From the NCBI GenBank assembly GCA_903840265.1, contig CAIMFH010000190.1, positions 147,271 through 211,270 on the forward strand: 64,000 nucleotides of DNA, written 5' to 3'. Below, piece after piece: positions 63,931-64,000 of the stretch (positions are counted from its first letter, which is position 1; every line of letters starts with the position of its first letter). The DNA is from an uncultured Schlesneria sp. GTDB lineage: Bacteria; Planctomycetota; Planctomycetia; Planctomycetales; Planctomycetaceae. The position numbers were made by a program, and so were the translations under genes. The notes under the pieces are model-generated. The model made no database searches and had not been told where the DNA came from. It saw only the letters and a list, made by a program, of their open reading frames with translations.

Positions 63931-64000
63931 CTGGGAGGGCGAGGCTCCTGCCGAGCCGCGATTAACGATCAGGTCACAATAACTTGCGCGGCTCGGCAGG
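63931..64000. repeat. Palindromic element, family 5, truncated by window edge
   Basis: Starts CTGGGAGGGCGAGGCTCC like the copy at 24897-24979. Inside, CCTGCCGAGCCGCG (63947-63960) is mirrored by CGCGGCTCGGCAGG (63987-64000), which reaches the last base of the window; the outer arm should follow outside. Confidence 0.75.

Overview
This window looks like chromosome from a planctomycete (order Planctomycetales, a Schlesneria/Planctomicrobium-like relative). The evidence is in the sequence. There are two tandem DUF1559 prepilin-like proteins with the hallmark N-terminus and a transthyretin-like lipoprotein beside them. There is a DUF1552 secreted protein with a twin-arginine leader, a secreted Gfo/Idh/MocA oxidoreductase, a CsrA, many short-signal-peptide proteins of unknown function, and intergenic DNA full of small palindromic repeats. 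No rRNA, tRNA or CRISPR array was recognised.

Layout. 0-12 kb: a YkgJ-type Cys-cluster protein and an Sfp-type phosphopantetheinyl transferase (+); then, on -, a transglutaminase-like protein, a class-I amidotransferase-like hydrolase, a REP-associated tyrosine transposase (RAYT) surrounded by REP-like palindromes, an aldehyde dehydrogenase, two small unknowns, YgfZ, an S41 protease and CsrA. 12-19 kb: a secreted Pro-rich protein, an LLM flavin oxidoreductase, and a probable organophosphonate unit on - (cupin regulator, PhoD-like phosphatase, iron-type alcohol dehydrogenase, PhnX). A fragment of a second LLM gene follows.

19.2-22.8 kb: the most unusual stretch. Six small, unrelated genes lie on the same strand. 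They are separated by about 107-bp imperfect palindromic sites whose outer boxes resemble the R''/R' boxes of integron attC sites, and start codons follow closely after the sites. I read this as an integron cassette array without a visible integrase (CALIN-like).

23-34 kb: a glucose-dehydrogenase-like MDR enzyme, two translationally coupled dynamin/Era-type GTPases coupled to a bile-acid:Na+ symporter-like protein, a Lys-rich/acidic-tailed small protein, a two-BON-domain secreted protein, a lipoprotein, a possible toxin-antitoxin pair whose 52-aa ribbon-helix-helix partner is easily missed, and a small membrane protein. 34-46 kb: an alpha-glucan phosphorylase, the DUF1559 pair, a Gly/Tyr-rich TPR protein, a methyltransferase and an NHLRC2-like thioredoxin/beta-propeller protein.

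46-64 kb: a 1100-residue fusion of a P1B-type ATPase to an HflK-like SPFH domain, an orphan beta-class DNA methyltransferase, a second SAM methyltransferase, a secreted Gfo/Idh/MocA protein, an NfeD-FloA-membrane protein operon, a GT4 glycosyltransferase, two secreted proteins, AspS and a DUF1552 protein. Its usual cytochrome-domain partner would lie beyond the right edge.

Starts were moved inward from the longest reading frame wherever a ribosome-binding site, signal peptide or family alignment favoured it. Functional calls rest on motif recognition by eye, not on database searches.
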